The position numbers were made by a program, and so were the translations under genes. A DNA stretch of 64,000 nt from contig NZ_CP016359.1 of assembly GCF_001951155.1 (NCBI RefSeq), forward strand, positions 1,009,001 to 1,073,000. The letters run 5' to 3'. Shown here in pieces: positions 38,401 to 46,607 of this stretch. Each line of letters starts with the position of its first letter. The first letter of the stretch is position 1. This stretch comes from Christiangramia flava JLT2011. Its GTDB lineage: Bacteria > Bacteroidota > Bacteroidia > Flavobacteriales > Flavobacteriaceae. The notes beneath the pieces are model-generated. The model had not been told where the DNA came from and ran no database searches. It worked only from the letters and a program-made list of their open reading frames with translations.

Positions 38401-41083
38401 AGTCACTTTAACCAGTGGATGCAGCAAACTCGATTTTGATGGTGAGAATGATTATGTCACCATGGGCGATCATTATGCACTAGATCAAAACTTCACCATT
38501 GAGGTATGGGTAAAACCAAACGGTATCCAGGGAATCCAGACCATTTTATCCAAAAGAAATGCCGCAAATATCAACGAGGGTGGGTACGATCTTATTCTGA
38601 ACAATGGAAAACCGGAATTCAGGTATAATAGCCGCTCTGTTACATCACCATTTAAACTGGATACAAATAGATGGTATCACTTGTCGATTACTGGAGATGA
38701 TTCTGAAGTAACGTTATTTATTGATGGTATAAAGATTCAGTCATTCAATAGTGAAAATATCATATCCCAATCCGCTCCCTTCCTTCTAGGCGCTATGTTT
38801 CAGGCAGATCAGCCGGCTAAACCTGTAAATTACTATCATGGTTGGATCCAGGAACTACGAATTTGGAACAAAGCACTGACCCAGGATCAGTTACATTTTA
38901 TGATGAATCAAAAAATTCTGAATAACAATGGTGCTGTTCGTGGCGAAATCATTCCAATTAACATTCCAGGAAATATTTCCTGGAGTGATCTGCAGGCATA
39001 TTACCAACTGGACATTGATGAATTGACAAATGGGGCGACTCCTGATGTTTCATCTAACCCAATCCCAGGATTGCTCCGAAATATCGAGACCCTTCAGGAA
39101 AATACTGCTCCTTTGCCATATATGCTGTACAATACAAGTGCTGGGGAATGGTATGACCAAAATTCCTGGGAACTTCCCTCCAGTCTCGATGGCAGAACTA
39201 TTACTCAAAGGAATGTATGGGATCCGCCAAATAGTAATGGAGTAAAACCATCTGTAAAAATTGACTGGAATATTGTGATTCTAAAGAATAACATCAAAAA
39301 TGAAGGCACTCCAAATGATAAAAATCATATCAAACTTTTAGGACTTTTATCTGAATCAGGAACCTTCCAAATGAACGGGGAGAATAATTTCAGTGGTAAT
39401 GCACTAGAAATTTCTAATTACCTGTTGCTGAATGGTTACATTGATTTTAATGGTGAGTCCCAGTTACTACAACCAGAGGGCAGTATCATTGATATTCAAA
39501 GTAGCGGATATATAGATCGTGACCAACAAGGGACCAAGAACAGTTTTAATTATAACTACTGGACATCCCCGGTAAGTTCAATTGGTAACAAATCGAACCA
39601 GGGCTTTGATATCTACCATGTATTAAAAGATGGTGACGCAAATGATCGTGCTATTTCTTTTAATAATCAATACCATTACGCAGATTACAATTACAGCGGA
39701 AATTTACGCTTAAGCACCTACTGGATGTACGTTTTTCATGGTGGAGGCAATAACTATAGCGAATGGCATGGAATAGATCAGAACACGCATCTTAAGACCG
39801 GAGAAGGTTATACAATGAAAGGTACGCATGGCTTTGCTAACATCAGAGATATACAGAACTATACCTTCAGGGGAATGCCTAATAATGGGGATATATCTCT
39901 AAATATTTCTAAAGGTGAAAACAGGCTTTTAGGCAATCCTTACCCTTCTGCTATTGATGCAACAGAATTTATCAGAGATAACATCAAAGATGTCAGTGGA
40001 GGAAGAAATTCCAAAAATGTTTTCAATGGTAGTCTCTATTTTTGGGATCATTTTGGTCAACAAAATACTCATATACTGGCAGAGTATGTCGGAGGTTACG
40101 CGGTACTAAATCTTTCTGGAGGTATTCCTGGAGTATCCAACGATACCAGGATCAATAATAATGGCCAGGCAGGAAGTAAGAGCCCAAACAGGTTCATACC
40201 GGTAGGCCAGGGATTTTTTGTAAATGCCACAATCGATGAAAATTCTAACTATAACTTTGGGATAGACGGTGGCTTACTAACCTTCAAAAATAATCAACGG
40301 GTGTATGCCAGGGAAAATCCGGGAAATTCACAATTTCTTGCTCCCGAGCAAAACAATAAACTAGGAATTCAGACGAAGAAAAATACAAGTGATGTACGTC
40401 AAAAGATCCGGTTAAAATTTGAGTCCCCAAAAGGGTATCACCGACAAATTTTAGCCACGGCTGATCTAAACGCTTCCAAAGACTTTGATTTGGGTTACGA
40501 CGCTCCATTGATCGAAAATAATAAGGAGGATATGTACTGGCTGATCGAAAATTCCAAATATGTTATTCAGGGAGTATCTGATTTTGAACCAGAGATTAAA
40601 TTGCCAATTGGTGTTAGGATTGCTGAGAATAAAGATTTTTCAATAAGAATTGACAGCCTGGAAAACTGGAGAGCATACAAAGAAATTTTACTAGAAGATA
40701 CAAAACTTGATTCGGTTCACAATTTGAGAGATGGTGAATATATCTCGAAAGATAGTATCGGGGAGGTTAATGATCGCTTTGCGATAATCTTTAAGTATCC
40801 GAACCTCGAAGAAAACGAGGATCCTTTACCCCAGCTTGATTCTAGACTTGATATAGGCTATTATAATGATCCGGATATCTTACAACTGAAAAATCCGGAA
40901 CAGTTGGCCATATATGAAATTTTGATATACGATTTGACCGGTAAACTACTGAAAAGATATCAGGATATAACGCCGAATAAAGAAGTAAACATTAAAATGG
41001 AAGATGTTCCAATAGGTACATATATCATCAAATTGTATTCAGAGAATGGTGAACTGAATAAAAAGTTTTTAGTCAAAAAATAG
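32402..41083 (+). CDS. Giant multidomain T9SS-secreted adhesin with LamG domain and type A sorting domain
   Basis: 2893 residues. Signal peptide at about 10-30 (YILFILTLFYSLNKLSAQ). About 120-665: six PKD-like repeats of about 88 residues, each with VCNGE-type Cys, GNISSF-like turn, ITVTPxANxCxGE and FTITVNPTP. About 665-1025: related Ig-like units. About 1065-1255: MAM-like jelly roll (LSLSFWHYYRDGG, WAVDNIIIGGDG). About 1383-1570: a second carbohydrate-binding-like jelly roll (LIENGDFEAGNTGF, FGIDDISFAEI). About 1578-1825: Ig and SprB-type repeats. About 2010-2175: LamG/concanavalin fold (LDFDGENDYVTMGDHYALDQNFTIEVWVKP). The last about 65 residues (YEILIYDLTGKLLKRY, VPIGTYIIKLYSENGELNKKFLVKK) are a type A sorting domain. 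Likely surface-anchored; role in attachment or glycan binding inferred. No partner gene adjoins it. Confidence 0.9.
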   Translation: MLWSNRISYFIRYILFILTLFYSLNKLSAQCNTTPSISVSASSLEVCTGDEIVFSSEQSNASGWSSTFQWKLNGNPLTGQTNSTFSSSSLNNGDRVSVDVTFTCSDNTELISSNQLQVTIYETPTVSEIDDIILCNTENSEDVTFLGNADSFIWNSSNNDIGLSSSGNGNIPSFKAKNTGYSPITSVITVTPYIKECQGETKSFSITVNPTPTVERPENIGICNGEVVDAINFSGNQTSNIQYFWTNSATSIGLPNQGTGTINSFTATNTGNNPVTANLTVTPVANDCQGEARSFSITVYPTPEVDQPEDIVVCNQETVSGINFTDNAVAGNLFYWSSSNTNIGIPSQGMGNIDSFQAINPGNSAITATITVTPKANDCAGESKTFTITVNPTPTVSDLDDLTVCNGEQIEKFEFSGSSVAGTTYKWTNDNPNIGLSQEGTNAIPQFKAINNGSDPITAAIEVTPLANGCEGEPRNFTITVNPTPFINTPADQTICEDNSTQPINFSGNTVSNTQVSWTNDHPEIGLPASGTGNISSFTGLNPTNKTIQATITIIPSANSCQGSASSFIINVKPKPELAAPDDQTLCSGVKTETLPLGLIPGNTTFSITGGSSIGLADRSNQNEIPSFTPINNSATPISKSISLIPVSEGCQGDTVTFTITVNPAPSITISNANPTICSGSNTAIIISSPVSNAKFSWEIQQVTPANSVIGASEGSGNEIRQSLTNQSGSQAKITYLIYSEADSCRINPVPVTVTVNPVPNLKITEPETVCAPASIDLTSNEITAGSDSNLNFSYWTNSNLTNPVSDPSKVSAGTYYIKATNEFGCEISEKVTITEFPLPELTSESNVAGFCSETPFIYEFNSSIVGTTFNWSRPQIDGISTPANSDEGDIDEVLVNTTNHPITVKYEVTLISPEGCLNSASVTTTVTPTPILTSDLSPGSICSGSPFSYSPSSSVNGTNFKWTRQQVAGISNPAASGTGNISETLENTTNQTLAVTYQYQLSSNNCTNPQTYSITVPVTPSPQTEVYASQNGEEKVSETIEICQGGSIDLFSETAIPNNSGLPTEILNANFNNSSNSWTTSGNGQRNWNRVNNGEVVDTQCGYVYVGPNWWNYEYRCEDIELHSNDNSSFFLVNSNATNGRFNTVTLTSPVFSTSGYNSLSLSFWHYYRDGGSRRNDPLDIGRLEYRIGNGNWRSLNNINFTSTEGGPDSFVQRTIDISSLVGNNQVQIRFNYDDANGDYYWAVDNIIIGGDGSSQPEVTWTTNNSDWTSNQQNPEDVSPPISTIYTATYVDPDTGCPGSKSIEVVVKDPPQPVIKADYCAYPNEPNKIRLYVEGSYDRYEWTSSGETISTQSSIDVTSAQGYTLRVWENGCEGSSSIDISENLIENGDFEAGNTGFSTQYNYQTDRAGRQDELVPEGTYAIAPHSNPYHYSFNDSGDHTTGDGNFMIVNGDPNLGNVVWETNGFLEVKPNTDYYFGAWTTNLVSRSEADKYARLRLQIIVRNGNGQQVAAESTLGDLRFQNVGEWIEFYNSQVWNSGDYEEVKLRIINENTIRDGNDFGIDDISFAEINAVEFTFDPQNNGPICQEGTIQLSANLEGGRDPITYQWTGPNGFSSSEANPVIENATTDNSGDYQLSITDFYGCSNAVKTTTVEVIPETIVDAGEDQEVCAEMRSVDLTGSISGSVTSGTWSGPNGSFEPSPNSLDVSYSFSEEDIQMGFVDLVLTSDAPQSPCEVSTDTVRIIINPTPIIEELVIANNECNAGSSGSATASVISGTAPYTYNWSDGQTGETATDLVAGDYELVVTDALGCSTSQAFTIQDPSPLQLITLTSENISCYDASDGIISLEVSGGNLPEDPVVYTVKILKENGATLADQSNADGYFEISDLPAGAFTVLVSTENECSVISRNITLIQPAEIVVSAGEDINPDECGVSSVQLKALPVDPNLGSGQWSIVSGEGGSFEVTGDPYTQFSGIAGETYELEWQVTPANGCAPISDQLIVTLTSGCSKLDFDGENDYVTMGDHYALDQNFTIEVWVKPNGIQGIQTILSKRNAANINEGGYDLILNNGKPEFRYNSRSVTSPFKLDTNRWYHLSITGDDSEVTLFIDGIKIQSFNSENIISQSAPFLLGAMFQADQPAKPVNYYHGWIQELRIWNKALTQDQLHFMMNQKILNNNGAVRGEIIPINIPGNISWSDLQAYYQLDIDELTNGATPDVSSNPIPGLLRNIETLQENTAPLPYMLYNTSAGEWYDQNSWELPSSLDGRTITQRNVWDPPNSNGVKPSVKIDWNIVILKNNIKNEGTPNDKNHIKLLGLLSESGTFQMNGENNFSGNALEISNYLLLNGYIDFNGESQLLQPEGSIIDIQSSGYIDRDQQGTKNSFNYNYWTSPVSSIGNKSNQGFDIYHVLKDGDANDRAISFNNQYHYADYNYSGNLRLSTYWMYVFHGGGNNYSEWHGIDQNTHLKTGEGYTMKGTHGFANIRDIQNYTFRGMPNNGDISLNISKGENRLLGNPYPSAIDATEFIRDNIKDVSGGRNSKNVFNGSLYFWDHFGQQNTHILAEYVGGYAVLNLSGGIPGVSNDTRINNNGQAGSKSPNRFIPVGQGFFVNATIDENSNYNFGIDGGLLTFKNNQRVYARENPGNSQFLAPEQNNKLGIQTKKNTSDVRQKIRLKFESPKGYHRQILATADLNASKDFDLGYDAPLIENNKEDMYWLIENSKYVIQGVSDFEPEIKLPIGVRIAENKDFSIRIDSLENWRAYKEILLEDTKLDSVHNLRDGEYISKDSIGEVNDRFAIIFKYPNLEENEDPLPQLDSRLDIGYYNDPDILQLKNPEQLAIYEILIYDLTGKLLKRYQDITPNKEVNIKMEDVPIGTYIIKLYSENGELNKKFLVKK

Positions 41084-41560
41084 AAAACTTTCTGGGGTGT
41101 TTATCATCGAGAAAAAATTAGAATTAGATCTCGTTAATTTTACTAATAGTCAGTTGTATTATCCTGATTAAAAATTTACTCCCTAGGATTTTCCGGATTT
41201 AAGTTCTCAGCAAAGATCACTAAAAACTTGATATTTATCATTTTAGAAGTGAGATACATTTAGAATGGAAATTCGTTCTGTTTGTTTTTTCATCAATCAA
41301 GTGGTTATCTCATCCTTTGTTCTACTAAAAACAAGTATTTTAGTTGTTAACTGGCTCCTCTATTATTGGAGAAGCCAGAAATATACTTTTCTGACCATTT
41401 CTATCATTTAAAAATTTTCGCCATTACCTCTACGAATGTAAGCAAGCCATTGTTCCTTGGCCATGATTGGAGTTCCATTAAGAATAATTCCTTACAATCA
41501 GAACGGAAATCATGAAACTGAGATTGCTAATAATTAAACGACTCCTAGTGAAATAAAAAA
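41084..41560. other. Gene-free stretch after the second adhesin
   Basis: No ORF of note. An imperfect stem (ctggctcctc near 41350 against ggagaagccag near 41369) may be a terminator. The stretch ends in a ten-base A run (41556-41564 region) directly before the OmpA remnant. Confidence 0.35.
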
Positions 41561-41880
41561 AAAACGAATATTTGTCCGGACGCTGCTCAGGAACCGGATA
41601 AACTGGTAGACCTTATGCAAACCGAATATCCGGAACTCTTGATCGAAATCAACTCACATACCGATCGCATAGGAACTAATGCCTATAACAAAAAACTGGC
41701 CGAGCGTCGTGTTAAATCAACTTATGATTAACTGATCTCTGAAAGAATTGCTCCGGAATGGATTGCAGATTATAAAGCTCACAGAGAAACCGAGCCGCGA
41801 TTAAACTGTGTACGTTGTACAGAATAGGCTTACAGAATGAACCATCATTCTATGTTCAACCCATCTAAATGGAATAGTTT
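41561..41880 (+). pseudogene. Decayed copy of the OmpA C-domain of the 29576 gene
   Basis: Aligns base for base, without any indel, to 31121-31440 of the intact PD40-OmpA gene (constant offset 10440). By hand I count about 42 mismatches in 290 bases (about 85% identity), with the two ends less similar than the middle. In the parental frame it reads PDAAQEPDKLVDLMQTEYPELLIEINSHTDR, then hits TAA where the parent has Tyr-Leu (YDYL becomes YD-stop) and TAG where the parent has Gln in EQDHQ. No start codon or upstream part of the gene survives. It looks like the 3' scrap of a second T9SS operon. Confidence 0.9.
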
Positions 41881-41902
41881 TGTAAAATGGAATAGTTTTG
41901 TA
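41867..41902 (+). repeat. 18-bp perfect tandem duplication
   Basis: aaatggaatagttttgta occurs at 41867-41884 and again at 41885-41902, at the downstream edge of the OmpA remnant. It looks like a slippage or repair scar. Confidence 0.85.
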
Positions 41903-41954
41903 AAAAAATAATTTTGAGTAAATTTCAACTATAATTCAAAGTAGAAACCCCAAA

Positions 41955-42010
41955 TTTTTGTCTGTACCCCTCACAGACAAAAAGGGAACCCATCAGGTTC
42001 CCTTTTTTTT
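41955..42010 (+). terminator. Two consecutive hairpins, the second a strong terminator
   Basis: First stem: tttttgtctgt (41955-41965) with acagacaaaaa (41973-41983). Second stem: aaagggaacc (41981-41990) with ggttccctttt (41996-42005), then a T run. The stems overlap by three bases, so both cannot be fully paired at once. They lie downstream of the OmpA remnant and are probably its inherited terminator. Confidence 0.8.
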
Positions 42011-42293
42011 ACCAAATTATCGATATGAACCGATATAAATCTACTAACCTTAAGTTTTTGAATGAATTTAACAATTATACTTGAAGGTATTATAAGGTAA
42101 AAATAGTAATTAATAAACAATTATTCAATTCCCCTAGTAAATTTAATTAATAAATTTTTACATGATTTATTAATTAAATTAATTTTTTTTGCAGAAATCG
42201 AATGCATGGAATAAGATCAAAACTATTCATTTATATTAATATTGTTCCAAAGACAGCTTAAATCATGTATCAATCCAATATGTACATTCGATT

Positions 42294-42371
42294 GTTACTG
42301 AATTTTGAACCAATAACTGTAAAGGATAAGATTGACTGGTAGAACGTTGAAGCCACTTAATTTACAACAAA
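42294..42371 (+). repeat. Leader sequence shared with 10837-10915
   Basis: Intact partner of the repeat at 10837. It runs directly up to the start codon of the 42372 gene, so it is probably this gene's promoter and 5' leader. The common 18-base core gttactgaattttgaacc begins at 42294. Confidence 0.6.
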
Positions 42372-42857
42372 ATGAAATTAGTTTCGAACGGAATCAAGGG
42401 AAATTTTAAACTATTCCATAAGGAGGAAGAAATTTGTGAAGTAATATATACTAACTGGCTAAAAGGTTCTGCATGTACCTTTATAGATGGCCACCAGCTA
42501 GAGCTCACTCCAGCCAACCTATGGACCAGGAGAGTAAAAATTTTAAAAGAGCTTCAGTTAATCGGTGATATCTCCTATAACCCGAAAGGATTTATTACCA
42601 TCAATCTTTTCCGGAGAGATCAGACTCCCCACTCATTTTATTTAAAAAATTCAGGAATATGGAAATTTAAAATGGAGCTATTTGACAGTGATGGTCATTG
42701 CATCTTAATTATGAGTTCTGAAAACAAATGGAGTAAATTAAACTATGATTTCCATATTGATATTCTAAATTCGAATCTAACAATAAATTATAATGAACTG
42801 GTCATTTACTGCGGATATGCGGCAAATCTTTATTTAAAAATGATCAGCGCGGTATAG
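42372..42857 (+). CDS. Hypothetical cytoplasmic protein
   Basis: 161 residues, no family recognised. No signal peptide or membrane helix. The composition suggests a mixed alpha/beta soluble protein (MKLVSNGIKGNFKLFHKEEEICEVIYTNW, LWTRRVKILKELQLIGDISY, IWKFKMELFDSDGHCILIMSSENKWSK) with four or five aromatic-rich strands. The N-terminal half resembles small Bacteroidota proteins with a Tubby/LURP-like strand pattern, but that is only an impression. The start follows the leader repeat; a decayed paralogue start exists at 10916. The gene stands alone. Confidence 0.65.
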   Translation: MKLVSNGIKGNFKLFHKEEEICEVIYTNWLKGSACTFIDGHQLELTPANLWTRRVKILKELQLIGDISYNPKGFITINLFRRDQTPHSFYLKNSGIWKFKMELFDSDGHCILIMSSENKWSKLNYDFHIDILNSNLTINYNELVIYCGYAANLYLKMISAV

Positions 42858-42948
42858 GCAGTTTTGTTATATAACTCCCAATATTACCTAGTCTACAATT
42901 TTGCTTTCGTTTCTTTGTAATGTCTTTTAAATTATCAAATGCTTTATC

Positions 42949-43353
42949 ATGATAGTGAACCAGGTAAATGAAGGTTGGGAAATATTCTCACATTCCAGTC
43001 ATGGGCTACTTGCCGGAAAAATAGCGAATGAAATTGAAGACCAATATAAATGTAACAATTGGGCTGCGACTTTAACAGCCATCATCGAACACGATGACAG
43101 GCAGTTGCATTTCAGTGAAAAGAATTACCTGACAGATCTGGGTACTCCTAGAGATTTTCTGTTAGAAAAGCGAAAAGTTGGAGAGATTACTGAGCGGTCA
43201 AATCGATTGTTACGGCAAGCAGAAGATAAATCTATATGGGTTGCCATGTTAATCATCCATCATTTGCAATTTATCTATAAAGATGTGGCGAAAGAAAAAA
43301 AACTCTGGCCACCTATCTTGATACTCTTGAAAGCAAGAAAAGAACCTACATGA
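42949..43353 (+). CDS. DUF3891-family protein, N-terminal part (gene split)
   Basis: 134 residues. MIVNQVNEGWEIFSHSSHGLLAGKIANEI, TLTAIIEHDDRQLHF, YLTDLGTPRDFLLEKRK and VAMLIIHHLQFIY match the N-terminal half of DUF3891, a Bacteroidota family of about 240 residues with conserved His and Asp (SHGLL, EHDD) that suggest a metal site, though no function is known to me. The second half lies in another frame and starts at 43350, so the frame is shifted by one base near 43340-43353. The ends overlap as ATGA. Confidence 0.75.
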   Translation: MIVNQVNEGWEIFSHSSHGLLAGKIANEIEDQYKCNNWAATLTAIIEHDDRQLHFSEKNYLTDLGTPRDFLLEKRKVGEITERSNRLLRQAEDKSIWVAMLIIHHLQFIYKDVAKEKKLWPPILILLKARKEPT

Positions 43354-43685
43354 AGTGTTATGGTTTGACTCAAACGGACGTTCAGAAAATGTATCAGCTT
43401 ATGGTTTTTGCAGACAGGTGTTCCTTAATTCTCTGTCAAAACGCTATTCCGGCTATGCAACGATCTCTGGAAATCAATCATAGTATCAATAACAAAACCT
43501 ATTGGATTCGGGAAAAAGAAAATGGTACTGTTCAAATAGACCCATGGATTTTTAAGAATGAACAATTTTCCGTCACAGCGGAATATAAATTGCTAGCCCA
43601 ACCCTCTTTTGGCAGTAATAAAGAGTTTGAATCACTTTTAAATAAAAGCGATGTCAAAATCCGGGAATGGGTTATTGCTAAATAA
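43350..43685 (+). CDS. DUF3891-family protein, C-terminal part (gene split)
   Basis: 111 residues beginning at the ATG inside the ATGA that ends the upstream frame. YQLMVFADRCSLILCQNAIPAMQRSLEINHSINNKTYWIREKENGTVQIDPWIF matches the C-terminal half of DUF3891, with the conserved DRCSLILC and the ENKTY-like segment. The two halves together give about 245 residues, the family's full length. Either a frameshift mutation has split a formerly single gene, or the ATGA overlap lets both halves be made by coupled translation. A hairpin closes the transcript 8 bp later. Confidence 0.72.
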   Translation: MKCYGLTQTDVQKMYQLMVFADRCSLILCQNAIPAMQRSLEINHSINNKTYWIREKENGTVQIDPWIFKNEQFSVTAEYKLLAQPSFGSNKEFESLLNKSDVKIREWVIAK

Positions 43686-43692
43686 GGTAAAA

Positions 43693-43728
43693 AATAATCC
43701 CGATGATGTATTATTCACCGGGATTATT
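43693..43728. terminator. Bidirectional terminator hairpin
   Basis: Perfect 10-bp arms aataatcccg (43693-43702) and cgggattatt (43719-43728), between the convergent DUF3891 pair and the alcohol dehydrogenase gene. Confidence 0.82.
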
Positions 43729-43745
43729 GGCAACTGGTTTTTATT

Positions 43746-44894
43746 TTAAGGTTTTAGAACCACTTTAATACATTTATCATCTTTATTCCTAAACGTTTTA
43801 TAGGCTTCCGGGGCCTCATCCAGACTCATGCGATGAGTAATTATAAAGGAGGGGTCTATTTTACCTTCTTCTACCTTCTGCAAAAGCGGCTCCATATATT
43901 TTTGCATATGAGTTTGCCCCATTTTTAGGTTCAAGGCTTTGTTCATTGCCATCCCAAAGGGTAGCTCTTTCACCTTTCCGACATACACACCCGGAATGGA
44001 AACATTCCCCCCTTTTTTACAGCTTTTAAATATTTGGGCCAGGGCGTTAGGTTGGGACATATCGAGATCTTTGTTAAATCCTTCTGTTCCATGAGCCTCT
44101 GCTCCTACTGCATCGATACAGCAATCGGGTCCTCGTCCATTGGTCATTTCCATGAGCTTCTCATAGACTTCATCTGCATCGACTGTTCTAATAACTTCAG
44201 CCTTCCCATATTTTTCAGCCATATTCAGGCGTTCTTCAATAATATCGATGGCAATCACTCTCTTTGCTCCAAACATCCAGGCGCTTTGGATAGCAAATTG
44301 TCCAACTGGACCACAGCCCCATATGGCTACCGTATCTCCATCTTTAATTTCCGCATTCTCTGCGCCCATATATCCAGTCGGAAAAATATCAGAAAGAAAT
44401 AAGCTTTGCTCATCCGTCAACGAATCTGGTACTTTTACCGGTCCGATATCTGCATACGGAATGCGTACATATTCAGCCTGTCCTCCCGAGAACCCGCCAA
44501 GCATATGGGAATATCCAAAGAAGCCTGCAAGAGGATGTCCTAAATTTTCTCTACAGAGTTCTTCATTGGGATTGGAATCATCGCAAAGTGAGTATTCCTG
44601 ACGATTACAATATTCACAACTACCGCAGGCGATAATAAAGGGAACTACTACTCGATCTCCTTTTTTGAATTTCTTCACATCCTTTCCCAGTTCCACGACT
44701 TCACCCATAAATTCGTGACCCAGGACATCTCCATCCTGCATAGTAGGAACAAGATCTCCATAAATGTGTAAGTCTGATCCACAAATAGCTGTGGATGTTA
44801 CCTTAATAATGATATCTCCGGGATCTTCAATTTTTGGATCTGGAACATTATCAATTCTCACATCTTCTTTTCCATGATAACATAGTGCTTTCAT
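43746..44894 (-). CDS. Zinc-dependent alcohol dehydrogenase of the formaldehyde-dehydrogenase-like MDR group
   Basis: 382 residues. The N-terminal catalytic domain has [15 protein letters not shown], the catalytic Zn ligands in [12 protein letters not shown] and [13 protein letters not shown], and the structural Zn loop [15 protein letters not shown]. The Rossmann domain shows [19 protein letters not shown] and [16 protein letters not shown]. The segment [34 protein letters not shown] and the [20 protein letters not shown] end resemble glutathione-independent formaldehyde dehydrogenases and related long MDR enzymes, but the substrate cannot be fixed from sequence. Monocistronic, convergent with the DUF3891 genes. 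Confidence 0.9.
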   Translation of the reverse strand: MKALCYHGKEDVRIDNVPDPKIEDPGDIIIKVTSTAICGSDLHIYGDLVPTMQDGDVLGHEFMGEVVELGKDVKKFKKGDRVVVPFIIACGSCEYCNRQEYSLCDDSNPNEELCRENLGHPLAGFFGYSHMLGGFSGGQAEYVRIPYADIGPVKVPDSLTDEQSLFLSDIFPTGYMGAENAEIKDGDTVAIWGCGPVGQFAIQSAWMFGAKRVIAIDIIEERLNMAEKYGKAEVIRTVDADEVYEKLMEMTNGRGPDCCIDAVGAEAHGTEGFNKDLDMSQPNALAQIFKSCKKGGNVSIPGVYVGKVKELPFGMAMNKALNLKMGQTHMQKYMEPLLQKVEEGKIDPSFIITHRMSLDEAPEAYKTFRNKDDKCIKVVLKP

Positions 44895-45068
44895 AATTTG
44901 ATTTTTTAGGTTGGTAAAAAGGTAGGAAGAGGTTGTATAAACTAAATGTTAAGTGCTCCCAAGGTTTTGTGAATGTTAGAATGAAAAAGACGCATAATTC
45001 TTAAAAAAAATTATTGAGTAATTTTGAAAAATGTCGAGAACCTAACTCTATTTAGCAACCACCACAAC

Positions 45069-46106
45069 ATGAAGAGAAAAAAAATCTTACAGGCGGTATT
45101 ACTCATTGCGACAGCAATATCCCTATGGTTTATTCCCTGGCCTATCTTAAAAGCGTGGCTCACACCTAGTCCAAAATCCATTCAAGAACAGGTGGATAAA
45201 GTTCATGACTATGGATTTGATGGAATAATTGTGTACATAGGCAAGGGTGATGGTTCCTCAAAAATTTATACTGCCGGTTATAAAGACCGAGATTCCAAAG
45301 AGGCTGCAGATCCAAATTCCCTGTTTAAAATAGCCAGTGTCACCAAGCTTTACACTGCTTTAGCCATTACCAAGCTGGCTTATGACAACGAACTATCCCT
45401 AGAAGCCACATTAGGAGATTATTTTCCTGAATTAATAGGACGAATTGAAAATGCAAAGGACATTACAATTCGAATGATGGTACAGCATCGTAGTGGCATT
45501 CCTAATTACACTTCAGTAAATAACTATTGGGCTCATCCAAAGGAAACAGACCAGGAGAGACTTAGTTTAGTTCTTGATCTACCTGCCGATTTTAATCCTG
45601 ACAGCGATTATGAGTATAGTAATACGAACTACTTACTACTATCCATGTTAATCGAGAAGATCACCAAGGAAAAAAAATTTGAATATATCCAACGAACTAT
45701 TCTTACTCCATTAAGGCTTACCCATACCTATGGATCTATTCATGATGTCAGGCTCGATGATGTAATGAGCGGCTATTACGAAGGTTATCAGGAGGATTTA
45801 AAAACAGATGATACCGGACTGATGTTAGCTACTGCAGAGGATTTAGGCAAATTTATAAGAGCCTTAAATGACGGAACAGCTTTTCGGGACCAACAGGAGT
45901 TAGCACTATACACTTCCCTGTATAAATTTGAACATACCGGACTGATTCCAGGTTACCAAACGATTGCCAAATACCATCCCGATTTGGATATAGTGATGAT
46001 ACAGTTTACAAATACGGTCAATTTCGATGGATACAACTGGAGTTTACATGAAATCATGTATCATAAAATCTTAAACATTTTGAAACGACAGGAAAAATCA
46101 AATTAA
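45069..46106 (+). CDS. Membrane-anchored serine hydrolase of the beta-lactamase class C family
   Basis: 345 residues from the ATG at 45069; an in-frame TTG at 45024 would add 15 residues without a better signal and is less likely. A hydrophobic N-terminal segment (ILQAVLLIATAISLWFIPW) exports or anchors it. The catalytic motifs are clear: SxxK in KIASVTKLYTALA, YxN in YEYSNTNYLLLSMLI and a final HTG in FEHTGLIPGY. The family includes esterases, D-aminopeptidases and peptidoglycan carboxypeptidases; true beta-lactamase activity is not implied. Substrate unknown. Confidence 0.87.
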   Translation: MKRKKILQAVLLIATAISLWFIPWPILKAWLTPSPKSIQEQVDKVHDYGFDGIIVYIGKGDGSSKIYTAGYKDRDSKEAADPNSLFKIASVTKLYTALAITKLAYDNELSLEATLGDYFPELIGRIENAKDITIRMMVQHRSGIPNYTSVNNYWAHPKETDQERLSLVLDLPADFNPDSDYEYSNTNYLLLSMLIEKITKEKKFEYIQRTILTPLRLTHTYGSIHDVRLDDVMSGYYEGYQEDLKTDDTGLMLATAEDLGKFIRALNDGTAFRDQQELALYTSLYKFEHTGLIPGYQTIAKYHPDLDIVMIQFTNTVNFDGYNWSLHEIMYHKILNILKRQEKSN

Positions 46107-46171
46107 AAAACCCTACCTCATCTTCGGTTATCATTTGGAATATTTCCTATTTTTGTTGGAAATAATCCAAG

Positions 46172-46585
46172 ATGAGCTTACATAATAGAAATGGTAATAC
46201 CATAGAGTACCGGCAATTTCAAAAGCCACAGAATTTATTAGGAGAAGTTGAATTTGATTATTACTTCACTGCGAAGAAAGCCTGGAGATCATCAGAAATT
46301 TTTTTATCTCTCTGGACTATAATAGTTGATGAGCAGGGATATGCCTACGGTTTATTAACACGCCATCACGGGCATTTTGAGCCCTGGAAAGAAGTGATTT
46401 CCAACAGAATTTGTCAACATTTAGCACATTTGGGTTATGATAATCTGATCATACGAAGAATTACACGGGACTTAATAGTCGAAAAGGAAGGACATCTTAT
46501 TTCATCAAAGGCAGAATGCGTGGGTGACAGGATCGGCATTGATGGAAGCAACAATTTATATATCCGAAAAGATCGTTTTTCTTAA
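46172..46585 (+). CDS. Hypothetical protein
   Basis: 137 residues, not recognised. No signal peptide. Mixed alpha/beta: VEFDYYFTAKKAWRSSEIFLSLWTIIVDEQGYAYGLLTRHHGHF, then SNRICQHLAHLGYDNLIIRRITRDLIVEKEG. The HHGHF cluster could bind a metal, but nothing else supports an enzyme. It lies 65 bp after the serine hydrolase and 22 bp before the next small gene, in the same direction, so the three may share a transcript. Confidence 0.6.
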   Translation: MSLHNRNGNTIEYRQFQKPQNLLGEVEFDYYFTAKKAWRSSEIFLSLWTIIVDEQGYAYGLLTRHHGHFEPWKEVISNRICQHLAHLGYDNLIIRRITRDLIVEKEGHLISSKAECVGDRIGIDGSNNLYIRKDRFS

Positions 46586-46607
46586 ATAAAATATTTATTT
46601 TAACAAC

